Assembly (NCBI GenBank): GCA_017434525.1 | Contig: JAFRFD010000007.1 | Location: 46,912 to 110,911, forward strand | From: Methanobrevibacter sp. | Lineage (GTDB): Archaea > Methanobacteriota > Methanobacteria > Methanobacteriales > Methanobacteriaceae | Reading direction: 5' to 3' | DNA length: 64,000 nucleotides | Shown: positions 44,464-53,809 of the stretch, one piece after another | How positions within the stretch are numbered: position 1 is the first letter of the stretch | Layout: every line of letters begins with the position of its first letter | The notes under the pieces: generated by a model | What the model was told of the DNA's origin: nothing | Databases searched by the model: none | What the model saw: the letters and a program-made list of their open reading frames with translations, nothing else | Position numbers and translations under genes: made by a program

Positions 44464-45186
44464 TTATTTTAAATAGTTTTCAACAAGGTTACGGGTTTCG
44501 TTCAGGGATTCCATAGGAATTCCTTTAGGCATTTGTCCAAGTTCACCTTCAACATCCTTGAGGATGCTTCCGTTCATTCCCAAAAACATTCCCTCACTGA
44601 CGATGTCGCTGAATGATTGTGGCGGTAGCAAAGAGACTCCAACTTTATTTTCATCCTTAACGTTCAAATCGTTGGTAACGACAGTGACTGCACGTTTTCC
44701 CAAATTGACATTACAGATAAGCAAGTTTTCATTTTTAGGATGTTTTGTAACGCTCATCACTTCTCCGACTTTAATGTCGATGCCTAAAATGGGGTCATTG
44801 ATTGGGCCTAAGGCTAGACGGTCTTTAAGTCCAATCATTGTGTCAAGGAAAAATCTCACTTTTGCGATGTTTTCCTGAGTTTTTTCTCTGTCCTCTTTTG
44901 GAGCATTGTTTAAAAACTTTTTATTCCAGTCGTTTCCACCTAAATATTCAATAATCTTTAAAGCCTTTTCTTTTATGGCTGCAACATCAGGGGAGTTTGT
45001 TAATTCATCTCCTTCCAAGTAAGAATAAGTCAATGATTGAAAATCACTGTTCATTTGCTTTCCTAAATCAACTGCTTGTTTTTTATTCCAGCTCCCTCTA
45101 AATGAGGCTGTTGGAATGAGATTCAGATAATTTTCTCTCGCTTTGCTTGCTACTAAAATTCTATAATCTTTTGTTGTATCCCACAA
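44464..45186 (-). CDS. tRNA-binding-domain protein
   Basis: A 240-residue protein. The N-terminal two thirds is helical and charged; the C-terminal 100 residues form an EMAP/MetRS-beta-like OB-fold tRNA-binding domain (DIKVGEVMSVTKHPKNENLLI, then SDIVSEGMFLGM). Standalone versions of this domain occur in methanogens and may help a tRNA synthetase. The start is TTG at 45186, 7 bases after AAGGAGAC; no ATG is suitably placed. It is a single gene, convergent to the aldehyde dehydrogenase and divergent from the PRC-barrel gene. Confidence 0.82.
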   Translation of the reverse strand: MWDTTKDYRILVASKARENYLNLIPTASFRGSWNKKQAVDLGKQMNSDFQSLTYSYLEGDELTNSPDVAAIKEKALKIIEYLGGNDWNKKFLNNAPKEDREKTQENIAKVRFFLDTMIGLKDRLALGPINDPILGIDIKVGEVMSVTKHPKNENLLICNVNLGKRAVTVVTNDLNVKDENKVGVSLLPPQSFSDIVSEGMFLGMNGSILKDVEGELGQMPKGIPMESLNETRNLVENYLK

Positions 45187-45349
45187 TTTAAAGTCTCCTT
45201 GTAATCTAAATTATATTTTAATTATTAAATTTAATAAGTTTTTTGAAAATAAGACGATTTTTAAGTTTAAAAAACAAAAACTATTTATATTAACAATTAA
45301 ATAGAATAATACATATTTATTTAATTATTATTTATATTGTGGTGTAAAA

Positions 45350-45745
45350 ATGGTAGAAGTTTCAAAATTACGCAGTTTAGATATTTATACCAACACAGGA
45401 CATTATGTTGGTCGTGTAGAAGATGTTATTCTTAATATTAGATTAGGAACCATTTCAAAATTACAAGTCAGAGCTATTGAACAAGAAAGAAGATCTTCAG
45501 GTTCTTTGATGGGTCAAATTTTAGGTAACATTCGTGGAGAAACTCCTGAAGAGCATGATATGAGGTCTTTTCAAAATGATTTATTGACTGTGGACTTTGA
45601 TAAAGTTCAAGCTATTGGAGACATTATGTTAATCAACCCAAGGGATATTAAAAAAGTAGCTCCAGAACCACAAATCCCTGAGGCACCAGCTCCAAAACAA
45701 CCTGAAACTCAACCACAAACTGAAGCTCAAGTTAAATTCGACTAA
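45350..45745 (+). CDS. PRC-barrel protein
   Basis: A 131-residue protein with an N-terminal PRC-barrel of about 80 residues (LDIYTNTGHYVGRVEDVILN and IGDIMLINPRDI) and a proline- and glutamine-rich flexible tail (PEAPAPKQPETQPQTEAQ). PRC-barrel proteins of archaea can take part in RNA processing or in FtsZ-based cell division (CdpB-like); the present form, with one barrel and a linker tail, fits either. ATG follows GTGGTGTAAAA. It is upstream of nadX but has a separate 77-base spacer. Confidence 0.85.
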   Translation: MVEVSKLRSLDIYTNTGHYVGRVEDVILNIRLGTISKLQVRAIEQERRSSGSLMGQILGNIRGETPEEHDMRSFQNDLLTVDFDKVQAIGDIMLINPRDIKKVAPEPQIPEAPAPKQPETQPQTEAQVKFD

Positions 45746-45822
45746 AAGATTAGAAATAATCTTTTAAATTCTTTTTTTTTATTTAATATTTTATTTTATA
45801 AAAACTTAATCTAAGTGATACT

Positions 45823-46587
45823 ATGAAAGTAGGTATTATAGGATGCGGAGCCATTGCTAATATCATTACAACCAGCATAGTTCCGGAAGACAACGGCATT
45901 GAAATTGCATACTTTTTTGATAAGGATATTGAAAGGGCTGAAAATTTGGCAAGTTTGGCCGGAGGCGTAGCCGCTCTTGAATTTGATGACATGTTGAATA
46001 ATGTGGATTTGGTTTTGGAATGTGCATCACCAAATTCCGTTAAACAATTCGCACCTAAAGTGCTAAAAAAAGGTAAAGACATGATTGTCATGAGTATTGG
46101 CGCATTTATGGATAAAGAATTTTATGATGAAGTCTTAAAAATGGCCAAAGACAATGGTGCTAAAATACACTTGCCTTCAGGTGCTGTTGTAGGTTTGGAT
46201 GGAATTAAAGCGGTTGCCAAATTCGGTCTTAAGGAAGTAAGTCTTGTAACCCGAAAATCCCCTAAATCTCTTGGAAAGGAAATTGATGGGGAAGAAGTCT
46301 TATTTGAAGGTAAAGCTTCTCAAGCAGTCAAGGAGTTTCCATTAAACATTAATGTTGCTGCAACAATTAGTATGGCATGCAATAGGGATATTGATGTTAA
46401 AATCATTGTTGATCCGAAAGTCAATAGGAATGTTCATGAAATTACTGCAAAAGGCGATTTCGGCGAATTCAAAACAACTACCATGAATTATCCATGTGCG
46501 GCCAATCCAAAAACCAGTATGTTGGCAGCATTATCCGCTATAAGATTACTTAAGAGTTTCAATGAAACTATTAGCGTGGGAATGTAA
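45823..46587 (+). CDS. nadX: L-aspartate dehydrogenase
   Basis: NAD(P)-dependent enzyme that makes iminoaspartate from aspartate, the first step of de novo NAD synthesis in organisms without NadB. The 254-residue protein has a Rossmann start IIGCGAIANIITTSIV and the C-terminal dimer domain with NVAATISMACN and the conserved His in NVHEITAKGDFGEF. It opens a three-gene operon with thg1 (2-base gap) and the JAMM gene (4-base overlap). The next pathway enzymes, NadA and NadC, are at 20-23 kb. Confidence 0.93.
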   Translation: MKVGIIGCGAIANIITTSIVPEDNGIEIAYFFDKDIERAENLASLAGGVAALEFDDMLNNVDLVLECASPNSVKQFAPKVLKKGKDMIVMSIGAFMDKEFYDEVLKMAKDNGAKIHLPSGAVVGLDGIKAVAKFGLKEVSLVTRKSPKSLGKEIDGEEVLFEGKASQAVKEFPLNINVAATISMACNRDIDVKIIVDPKVNRNVHEITAKGDFGEFKTTTMNYPCAANPKTSMLAALSAIRLLKSFNETISVGM

Positions 46588-46589
46588 TA

Positions 46590-47312
46590 ATGAAAGAATT
46601 TGAAGTTTATTCATCTCTAAAAGTTCCGAAAAACTCTAAAATCATAGTTCGTTTAGATGGCAGAAGTTTTCATAAATTGGCTCGTGATTTAAAATTAGTC
46701 AAGCCATATGATGACGACTTTTATGAAGTCATGTCTAAAGTTTGCAGAGATCTGTTTGAAGAGTTTTCAGCGGAATTTGCTTATTCTTTTTCCGATGAAA
46801 TAAGCTTGCTTTTAAATAACGTTCCCTTTGAAGGAAGAATCGAAAAAATAAATTCTGTAATGGCCAGTTTTGCAGCAAGCTCTTTTGTTATGCATTATGA
46901 TAGTGAATTTAAAAAACCTCCTGCATTTGATTCAAGAATCATACCGATAACTGATGAGGACATATTGGGTTATTTCAAGTGGAGGCAGGACGAATCATGG
47001 AGAAATTGCGTTAACTCACATGGAATTTCATACCTCAAATCCAAGTACTCAAATGCTGAAGCAAACGATAAAATAAAAGGCATGAATTTAAGTGACATAC
47101 ATGAATTCTTATTTGAGAATGGAATTAACTTGAACGATGTTGAAAATTATAAAAAACGGGGAATTGCAGTATATAGGAAAAATAAAAAAGTAATTGGTTT
47201 CAATAAAAAGGCAAACAAGAACCAAACTTCCTATAGGAGTTATGTTTACACAGATTGGCAACTTCCAATATTCACTGAAGAATTCTTCAAAGACATTAAG
47301 GTGATTCAATGA
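46590..47312 (+). CDS. thg1: Thg1-family 3'-5' RNA polymerase
   Basis: tRNA-His guanylyltransferase-like protein of 240 residues. The palm domain has the two metal-binding motifs RLDGRSFHKL (near residue 22) and FSDEISLLL, plus the lysine-rich basic surface. Archaeal members add nucleotides at tRNA 5' ends in template-dependent fashion and serve tRNA-His G-1 addition or repair of 5' ends. The stop overlaps the start of the JAMM gene (ATGA). Confidence in the family is high, the exact role less so. Confidence 0.92.
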   Translation: MKEFEVYSSLKVPKNSKIIVRLDGRSFHKLARDLKLVKPYDDDFYEVMSKVCRDLFEEFSAEFAYSFSDEISLLLNNVPFEGRIEKINSVMASFAASSFVMHYDSEFKKPPAFDSRIIPITDEDILGYFKWRQDESWRNCVNSHGISYLKSKYSNAEANDKIKGMNLSDIHEFLFENGINLNDVENYKKRGIAVYRKNKKVIGFNKKANKNQTSYRSYVYTDWQLPIFTEEFFKDIKVIQ

Positions 47313-47998
47313 GTTTCATTTCTAAACTGTTCGGCAATGATGAAGAATTCGAGGAAGTCAGAGTTGATAGGGAAGTCTTGGAATCCGTAATCTATTATTC
47401 AAAAAAAGCTTATCCAAATGAGTTTTTAGCGTTTTTTGATGGCCAAATTAAGGATAATATATTATACATTACCGGCTTATTGTTTATTCCCGGCGAAACC
47501 TGTGAAACTGGAGCTGTTGTTCACACTGAACTGATTCCAATGACTACAAAGTATTTCGGCTCTGTTCACTCACACCCCGGTCCGAGTGCAATGCCTTCAG
47601 ATGCTGATTTAAAAACATTTTCAAAATATGGCTACTTTCACATGATTGTCTGTTTGCCGTATAGTTTGGATACCTTTAAATCATATGACCGTTATGGTCA
47701 GCCTTTGGGTTATACAATAGGTGATTATGGTTATCTGGCTGATGACGATCCCGACGGGTTTTTCGATGAAAGTGATGTTGTAACTGATGGGGAAGAATTC
47801 AAACCGGGATTTCTCGATGAAGATGATGATGAATTTTTCAAAACTCTTGATGAGGAGCGAAAAAATCATTATGATGAATTCGAAAGACAAAATCAGATGA
47901 ATGGATTTGCAGATAATCAATTGCCTAATCATGTAATAAAAATAGAACTGAATTCTGATGGTAGTGTTAAGAGAATATCAAAAGAATTTAAAAAATAG
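47309..47998 (+). CDS. JAMM/MPN-domain metalloprotease
   Basis: A 229-residue protein with a complete JAMM motif: Glu in YPNEFLAFF (near residue 30) and HSHPGPSAMPSDAD, exactly H-x-H-x7-S-x2-D. Such enzymes cleave isopeptide or peptide bonds after ubiquitin-like proteins. In archaea they remove SAMP-type modifiers, which is a possible role here. The C-terminal 90 residues are acidic (DEDDDEFFKTLDEERKNHYDEF) and have no known domain. It is the third gene of the nadX-thg1 unit. Confidence 0.88.
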   Translation: MSFISKLFGNDEEFEEVRVDREVLESVIYYSKKAYPNEFLAFFDGQIKDNILYITGLLFIPGETCETGAVVHTELIPMTTKYFGSVHSHPGPSAMPSDADLKTFSKYGYFHMIVCLPYSLDTFKSYDRYGQPLGYTIGDYGYLADDDPDGFFDESDVVTDGEEFKPGFLDEDDDEFFKTLDEERKNHYDEFERQNQMNGFADNQLPNHVIKIELNSDGSVKRISKEFKK

Positions 47999-48072
47999 GC
48001 ATTATCTCTTTTTTTAAATCAATGGTTGAAAAAAAAATAAAAAATAAAAAACAATATGGTGAAAATTGTTTT

Positions 48073-49647
48073 TTATAATTCTAATCCATTAGCTTCGTAA
48101 ACATTGTCTAAAGCTTGGATTTCTTTTATAACTTCTTTTGGAATTTCTTTATCTAAAGTTAGAACCATGATGGCTCTTCCGCCTTTTTCATCTCTTCCAA
48201 CTTGCATAATTCCAATGTTAACGTTGTGTTCTCCTAATTTTGTACCGATTTTACCAATGCTTCCAGGAACATCTTCATATTTTGCAATAAACATGTGTCC
48301 TTCAGGAATGACATCGACCCAGTAATCGTTTACTTTTAAAATTCTTGCTTCGTGTAAATGGGTTCCTACAGCTGAGAACTTGTCATCCGCACTTTTTGCA
48401 ATAACTTTAATTAAGGAGTCGTATCCTTTAGCATTGTCTTTTCTTCCTTCAGTGATGCTTATTCCTCTGTCTTTAGCAACAAGGGATGCATTTACTGCAT
48501 TAACAGGAGAACTTAAGAATGGATTTACAGCACCTTGAATGACAGTTCTGGTTAAGATTTCAAGGTTGTCGATTTCAGCTAATTCTCCACTGTAAATAAT
48601 TTCAATCTCTTTGATTTTACCGTTAACTCCTTGAGAGATAAAACTACCTAATTTTTCACATAATTCCATGTATGGTGCTACTTCTTTGTAGGTGTTGCTA
48701 TCAATACGTGGCATATTCAATACGTTTCTTGGAGCTTTGCCTTTAGCCAAATCAATGATTTCATCAGCTACAATAATAGCGGCATCCCTTTGAGCTTCTT
48801 TAGTTGAAGCTGCAATGTGAGGAGTTAATACGATATTGTCAAGTTCAAATAATTTTGAATTTTCAGCAGGTGGTTCTTCTTCATACACATCTAAAGCCGC
48901 TCCACCAATTTTATTGTTAACTAAAGCATCGTATAATGCTTCTTCATCAATAATTCCACCACGTGCACAGTTTACGATATATGCTGTGTCTTTCATAATG
49001 TCAAATTGTTCTTTTGAAATTGAGTGTTTGGTTTCAGGGGTAAGAGGTACGTGGATTGTGATAAAGTCAGCGTTTTTAAGTACTTTGTCCAAATCGGTTA
49101 GCTCAACGCCCATCTGTTTTGCTACCTCTTCAGGTAAGTATGGGTCATATGCCATTGCATCCATACCGAATGCTTTACATCTGTTTACTACCTGGGAACC
49201 GATTCTACCCATTCCAATTACACCGAGAGTTTTGTTTCTAAGTTCCACGCCCATGAAGTTTTTCTTTTCCCATTTTCCGTCTTTAACGGATTTGTCTGCA
49301 ATGGAAATTTTACGGGCCATGCTTAAGATCAATCCCATTGTGTGTTCTGCTACAGTAACGGAAGTGGATTCAGGAGAGTTTACAACCATAATACCTTTTT
49401 CGGTTGCAGCATTCAAGTCAATGTTGTCCACTCCAACGCCCGCTCTTGCGATGATCTTCATGTTGTCTGCTTTTTTAATTAAATCAGCAGTAAGTTTAGT
49501 TCGACTTCTTACAATAATTCCGTCATATTCATGGATGGTATTTGCTAACTCTTCAGGAGTGATGCTGGTGTCAACAACGACTTCAGCCATTTCTTTTAAG
49601 TTTTCAATACCCTTTTCATTAATTGCATCAGCAACGAGTACTTTCAT
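48073..49647 (-). CDS. serA: D-3-phosphoglycerate dehydrogenase
   Basis: First enzyme of serine synthesis, oxidising 3-phosphoglycerate with NAD. The 524-residue length is the long type. NAD-binding motif [14 protein letters not shown], catalytic Arg in RSRTKL and NCARGG, and Glu-His pair in YEEEPPAEN and [15 protein letters not shown]. Beyond residue 320 come the intervening domain and a C-terminal ACT domain ([21 protein letters not shown]), the site for serine feedback. It stands alone. Confidence 0.96.
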   Translation of the reverse strand: MKVLVADAINEKGIENLKEMAEVVVDTSITPEELANTIHEYDGIIVRSRTKLTADLIKKADNMKIIARAGVGVDNIDLNAATEKGIMVVNSPESTSVTVAEHTMGLILSMARKISIADKSVKDGKWEKKNFMGVELRNKTLGVIGMGRIGSQVVNRCKAFGMDAMAYDPYLPEEVAKQMGVELTDLDKVLKNADFITIHVPLTPETKHSISKEQFDIMKDTAYIVNCARGGIIDEEALYDALVNNKIGGAALDVYEEEPPAENSKLFELDNIVLTPHIAASTKEAQRDAAIIVADEIIDLAKGKAPRNVLNMPRIDSNTYKEVAPYMELCEKLGSFISQGVNGKIKEIEIIYSGELAEIDNLEILTRTVIQGAVNPFLSSPVNAVNASLVAKDRGISITEGRKDNAKGYDSLIKVIAKSADDKFSAVGTHLHEARILKVNDYWVDVIPEGHMFIAKYEDVPGSIGKIGTKLGEHNVNIGIMQVGRDEKGGRAIMVLTLDKEIPKEVIKEIQALDNVYEANGLEL

Positions 49648-49836
49648 AATTTCACCATAATTGTCATTTTAAAAAGAATATTTAATAATAAATATTAGTT
49701 AAATTTATATTTTTTATCATATTTAAAATTTAAATAAATATTACATTTGGTAATGTTTTTAATATATTGAGTTTAATAATAATCATGGGTAAAGATTTTA
49801 CTAAATTTTTGCTGAAAATATATAGGAGAATTTAAT

Positions 49837-50175
49837 ATGGTATCTGTAGAAGAATTTCCAATATCAACTGCAAATGATATTCCAGGGTTTAAAATTGTAG
49901 AAACAAAAGGTTTTATTTATGGTTTAACTGTTAGAAGTAGAGGTGCCGGTGGTCAAATCGGTGCAGGGGTTAAATCTTTATTTGGTGGAGAAATATCCCA
50001 ATATGTTAAAATGATGGAAGAATCAAGAGATGAAGCATTGCACAGAGCCATTTCCCATGCAAAAGAATTAGGCGCTAACGGCATTGTAGCTATTAGATTT
50101 GATTCAAATGAAATATCTAACGTAATGCAAGAAATCCTTGTTTACGGAACTGCTGTTGTAGTTCAAAAAGAATAG
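49837..50175 (+). CDS. YbjQ-family (DUF74) protein
   Basis: A 112-residue YbjQ-type protein (heavy-metal-binding annotation in databases, biochemical role unclear). The family core is clear: TANDIPGFKIVETKGFIYGL, SRGAGGQIGAG, then EALHRAISHAKELGANGIVAIRFD. The protein should form a pentameric ring as in relatives. The ribosome binding site is AGGAG, 8 bases before ATG. The next gene follows within 7 bases. Confidence 0.92.
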   Translation: MVSVEEFPISTANDIPGFKIVETKGFIYGLTVRSRGAGGQIGAGVKSLFGGEISQYVKMMEESRDEALHRAISHAKELGANGIVAIRFDSNEISNVMQEILVYGTAVVVQKE

Positions 50176-50182
50176 TGATAAT

Positions 50183-50977
50183 ATGTTTTTTGAGGATTTA
50201 GAATATAAAAATAAAGTAATTCCAAAAACAATTTTAGGTTACGGGCCATTCATGGCGGAACTCTATTTTGGCCATAGGTCAAGACTTTATTATGATGATT
50301 TATATACAAATCCTCAAAATATTGCTGAGGTAATAGTGGAGTCATATAACCAAGGCGTCAGGGCCATCAATTTGGCCAATAACTCTAATTTACTTGAAGC
50401 ATATGATATTGCAGCAGAGCAAGGCTGTAAAATGAAAGTAATAGCCACAATAGGCAAATCCGATGTGGATTACCTAAATCCCAATTATGAAGTTGCAAAA
50501 GAAGTCGATTGGGATGAAGATATTGAGCTTTTCTCTTCATACGATTGTCCGGTAATGTTGGTTGATGAATTCATAACTGACGCTTATGATTGGAAGTTAA
50601 CAACAAAGATATTAAATGAAATCAATAATGGTGATTCTCTTTCAGGATTGGTCACTTCATTTCCATCAAAAACTGCGGATCTGATTTATGAAAATTTAGA
50701 CATGAATCTATTTGATTTTTATATGATTCCGTTCAATTCTCTTTCTTATATGATGGATATCAGCGCATTTAATGAAGCGCAACGGGAAGACTTCAAACAA
50801 AAATTATTAAAATTGGATAAGAAGGTCATCGCTACTAGGGCTCTAGCGGCAGGTGTTTTACAACCCAAAGAAGCATTCACATTCTTTAAAAAAATTGATT
50901 ATATAGATTTAATTTCTATTGGAGTCGCCAAAGTGGAAGAGGCGAGCGAAGATTTTTCACTTCTAAAAGAATTTTAG
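50183..50977 (+). CDS. TIM-barrel hypothetical protein (aldo/keto-reductase-like layout)
   Basis: A 264-residue protein of unknown function. The order of short strands and helices (GVRAINLANN, KVIATIGKSD, IATRALAAGVLQ, IDLISIGVAKVEEASED) resembles the second half of aldo/keto reductases, but no catalytic Tyr-Lys-Asp-His set can be placed. It may be a remote TIM barrel. It is 7 bases after the YbjQ gene and its stop overlaps the convergent gene by 4 bases. Confidence 0.72.
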   Translation: MFFEDLEYKNKVIPKTILGYGPFMAELYFGHRSRLYYDDLYTNPQNIAEVIVESYNQGVRAINLANNSNLLEAYDIAAEQGCKMKVIATIGKSDVDYLNPNYEVAKEVDWDEDIELFSSYDCPVMLVDEFITDAYDWKLTTKILNEINNGDSLSGLVTSFPSKTADLIYENLDMNLFDFYMIPFNSLSYMMDISAFNEAQREDFKQKLLKLDKKVIATRALAAGVLQPKEAFTFFKKIDYIDLISIGVAKVEEASEDFSLLKEF

Positions 50978-51360
50978 AGATTTACAACTTCGTACTCTTC
51001 AAATGGAATAAATCCATCTTCTTTTAAAGTTTTATTTAAATCAGCCAGTCCGTTGATTAAATCCTTTATATTTTTATTTGATGGTTTTTTGCCGGTAATT
51101 TGTAGGTATTGTCTTGGTGAGATTTCGCATAGTTCACATTCAAAATTACAGCATCTGTCCTTTTCTTCACAACCGTATCCCTCTTGAGCTTCATCAGTTC
51201 CAATAACAATGTCATCAAGGATTTTGGATACTCTTTCATCAGAGGCAAACATTGCTATTTTTTGTGTTTTTCCGCAGATTCCAATTGCTCTTTGTCCCTT
51301 GTAGTTGCAAACCCATTTAATAGGATGGTTTTCCATATCTGTAATCTGTAAGTTTTCCAT
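50974..51360 (-). CDS. Hypothetical protein with Cys-rich motif
   Basis: A 128-residue protein with a C-x5-CC-x3-C-x2-C cluster in the middle (CEEKDRCCNFECELCEI), likely to bind zinc or an iron-sulfur cluster. The N-terminal CNYKGQRAIGICGKTQKIA adds two more cysteines. No family is recognised. The ATG follows GTGGTAAT. It is 9 bases after the HTH regulator gene on the same strand and probably co-transcribed with it. Confidence 0.72.
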   Translation of the reverse strand: MENLQITDMENHPIKWVCNYKGQRAIGICGKTQKIAMFASDERVSKILDDIVIGTDEAQEGYGCEEKDRCCNFECELCEISPRQYLQITGKKPSNKNIKDLINGLADLNKTLKEDGFIPFEEYEVVNL

Positions 51361-51369
51361 ATTACCACT

Positions 51370-52302
51370 TTAATTTTCTTTTCTCTCTTTAATCATCTTC
51401 AATAGTTCTTTTGAATTTTCGAATTCCTTCAGCTCCCATGACTTTATGACTGGGATTGTACCGATGGACTCTCTAATCTTGTCATTGTTTATGATGAAGA
51501 CCGGTTCTGAAGTTGTAACCATCGATAAGTCTTTTAAGGGTATCGCCATTCTCTTTAAAGTTTTTTCAGTTCTGTTCTTTTCAACATTTGCCATTAATGG
51601 GGAATGTTTGTCTGAACTTTTCATTTTTGCCACCGCATCAAATGGGCCTTTATTTGTTGATAGAACTCCATATCCTAGTTTGGATAAGTCATTAACATCA
51701 TCGCTATATTCAATATTTTCCTTTTGAGGTTGTTTTAGCAGGTCAATATCTAAAGTAACTTTTGTATTGAGGATTTCTTCCAAAATCATTGCGGTTTCCG
51801 TATTTGCACGAACAATGCCGTTTTCGTATTTATACATTGTAGCGCGGGATACATGTGCAAGACTGGCTAAATCCTTCAGGGACATTGAATATTCTTCCCT
51901 ATATTGTTTTATAACATTTCCGTCAATCTTGACGAAGTATCCTCCACGGTCAGCCAAGATTTCCGGATATTCATTATAGATGATCATGTTCTTGAAGGTT
52001 TCAAAACCAATGGTTGGAATGTCATATCTTTCATAAATCACTCCTTCTTCAAGAATTCCGTTTCTTGATTTTTCCCCAATGATTATTGGTGAAGCCAAGA
52101 ATATATTGGCCAATTGCTTCATTTCATGAGCATTATTCTCATTAATGCTGTCAATGTTTAAGAATGTTTTTAAAAGTAGGATTGATAGGTTTTTCCTAGC
52201 CACTAAATCAAATGAACCTTGGTCATAAATATCGGAGGTTTTATAACCTTGAGATTTAAGTAAATTTTCAATATTTTTTAGCATTTGTCCTCGGCTTAAC
52301 AT
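51370..52302 (-). CDS. Archaeal HTH transcriptional regulator (MTH967-like)
   Basis: A 310-residue regulator. The first 120 residues form an alpha/beta domain resembling a restriction-endonuclease-like or RMI fold (GSFDLVARKNLSILLLKTF); next comes a Cro/C1-type helix-turn-helix (YSMSLKDLASLAHVSRATMYKYEN, about 135-160), then a second alpha/beta domain. The same layout occurs in the uncharacterised archaeal HTH family typified by MTH_967. Its target genes are unknown. ATG follows GAGGTTGTCAA. It diverges from tiaS. Confidence 0.88.
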   Translation of the reverse strand: MLSRGQMLKNIENLLKSQGYKTSDIYDQGSFDLVARKNLSILLLKTFLNIDSINENNAHEMKQLANIFLASPIIIGEKSRNGILEEGVIYERYDIPTIGFETFKNMIIYNEYPEILADRGGYFVKIDGNVIKQYREEYSMSLKDLASLAHVSRATMYKYENGIVRANTETAMILEEILNTKVTLDIDLLKQPQKENIEYSDDVNDLSKLGYGVLSTNKGPFDAVAKMKSSDKHSPLMANVEKNRTEKTLKRMAIPLKDLSMVTTSEPVFIINNDKIRESIGTIPVIKSWELKEFENSKELLKMIKERKEN

Positions 52303-52370
52303 TTGACAACCTCAATTAAACTATATATTGTTTTAACTCTAATATATTTTTATAATTGCAGGTGATTTAA

Positions 52371-53621
52371 ATTAGTGTTTTACATATTGGAATAGATGAT
52401 ACTGACTCTCCGGACGGAATGTGTACAACATTTTTAGCAAGTCAGATTATCAATAAATTAAAAGAGAACAACATTGAACTTTTAGATTATCCTAGATTAA
52501 TTAGATTAAATCCTTTTGCTAGATTTAAGACTCGTGGAAATGGAGGAGTCAGCTTTAAAATTGAAAATGATGATAAAGCCAATTTAGCTAAGAAAATTGT
52601 TCTAGAGGAAGTTGAAAAGCTGTCCATGTTTGACTGTGACAACACCAACCCTGGAGTTATTTTTTATGATGGAAAAATAACAAAAGAGATGCAGGATTAT
52701 GCATTCAGAGCCATTTATGAATTCATCACTATTGAGGGAGCAGAAAAGTTCGGAAGGTCTGTTGGTTGTGAAATTCACAAATTCAAAAAAGGAAGAGGCA
52801 TAATCGGTTCAATAGCAGCCATCAGTTTGCCGCTGTCTGATTATACTTTTGAACTGCTTGCATATAGGGCACCTGAAAATTACGGCACCAAAAGGCAAAT
52901 AGATTATGATTCGGTTTATGAAATGGATAAAAAGACTTTTCCGGATACCTTTGAAAACATCGATTATGGGGAAGACTATATTGCAATCGAACCTAAAACT
53001 CCATGTCCTGTTTTATATGGAATCCGATCAAACACTGTTGAATCCTTGGAATATGCAAAAGAAATAGTTAAAGTTGGAGAACCTATTGTGGACTCATGCA
53101 TTTTCAAAACAAATCAACACACCGACATGCATATTCAAAAAACTCCGGACATTTCATCCATGAAACAATTCAGTTGTTATGAAGTTACCGGAGAGGTAAA
53201 AAACAAACCTAAAGTTATTGATGGGGGGCACATGTTTTTCTATATAATGGATGAATCCGGTGAAATAGAATGTGGTGCATATGAGCCGACAAAAAGCTTT
53301 AGAAATACTGTTTCTGATTTGCGCCCTGGAGACATTATCAGGGTATTTGGAGGCATCGGTGAGCAAAATACATTCAATATAGAGAAATTCCAGGTTGTCA
53401 AATTGAATGATGTTGAATATAAAAATCCAATTTGTGAATGTGGAAAACGAATGACTTCAGCAGGTAAAAATAAAGGATTCAAATGCAAGAAGTGCGGACG
53501 CAAAATTGAATCCGATGAAAAGGTCCCAGTCAAAATCGATAGAAATTTAAAAAATGACCAGTTTTATGAAACTCCCGTTTCGGCCAGAAGACATCTTTCA
53601 AAACCAATTTGTCGAATGTGA
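52371..53621 (+). CDS. tiaS: tRNA-Ile2 agmatidine synthetase TiaS (ATT start)
   Basis: ATP-dependent enzyme that attaches agmatine to C34 of tRNA-Ile2 so that it reads AUA. The 416 residues show the conserved start VLHIGIDDTDSPDGMCTT, a central domain and the OB-fold (VTGEVKNKPKVIDGGHMFFY) and zinc ribbon (CECGKRM and CKKCGRK). The reading frame of the conserved HIGIDDTDS segment has no ATG, GTG or TTG; a TAA lies directly before an ATT at 52371, 4 bases after AGGTGAT. The first ATG, at 52419, would delete the nucleotide-binding motif. So ATT is the likely start codon, or the reading has an error. Confidence 0.9.
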   Translation: MSVLHIGIDDTDSPDGMCTTFLASQIINKLKENNIELLDYPRLIRLNPFARFKTRGNGGVSFKIENDDKANLAKKIVLEEVEKLSMFDCDNTNPGVIFYDGKITKEMQDYAFRAIYEFITIEGAEKFGRSVGCEIHKFKKGRGIIGSIAAISLPLSDYTFELLAYRAPENYGTKRQIDYDSVYEMDKKTFPDTFENIDYGEDYIAIEPKTPCPVLYGIRSNTVESLEYAKEIVKVGEPIVDSCIFKTNQHTDMHIQKTPDISSMKQFSCYEVTGEVKNKPKVIDGGHMFFYIMDESGEIECGAYEPTKSFRNTVSDLRPGDIIRVFGGIGEQNTFNIEKFQVVKLNDVEYKNPICECGKRMTSAGKNKGFKCKKCGRKIESDEKVPVKIDRNLKNDQFYETPVSARRHLSKPICRM

Positions 53622-53809
53622 TTATGATGATAATTTAACATAATTTATCATTTTTTTTCATATTTAGTGAATTTTTAATACTTTTATTGCACTATTTTTT
53701 TCATGTTTAGTGAAATTTTTAATTTTAAATGATATCAATTTATATAATAGGTTTGAAGAAATTAATAGTATACAAATATAAATTTATATTGTTGTGGGAG
53801 TGGATTTAA

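Noticed and set aside
48836..49660. 274-codon plus-strand frame opposite serA
   Set aside because: Shadow of serA on the other strand, without its own ribosome binding site.
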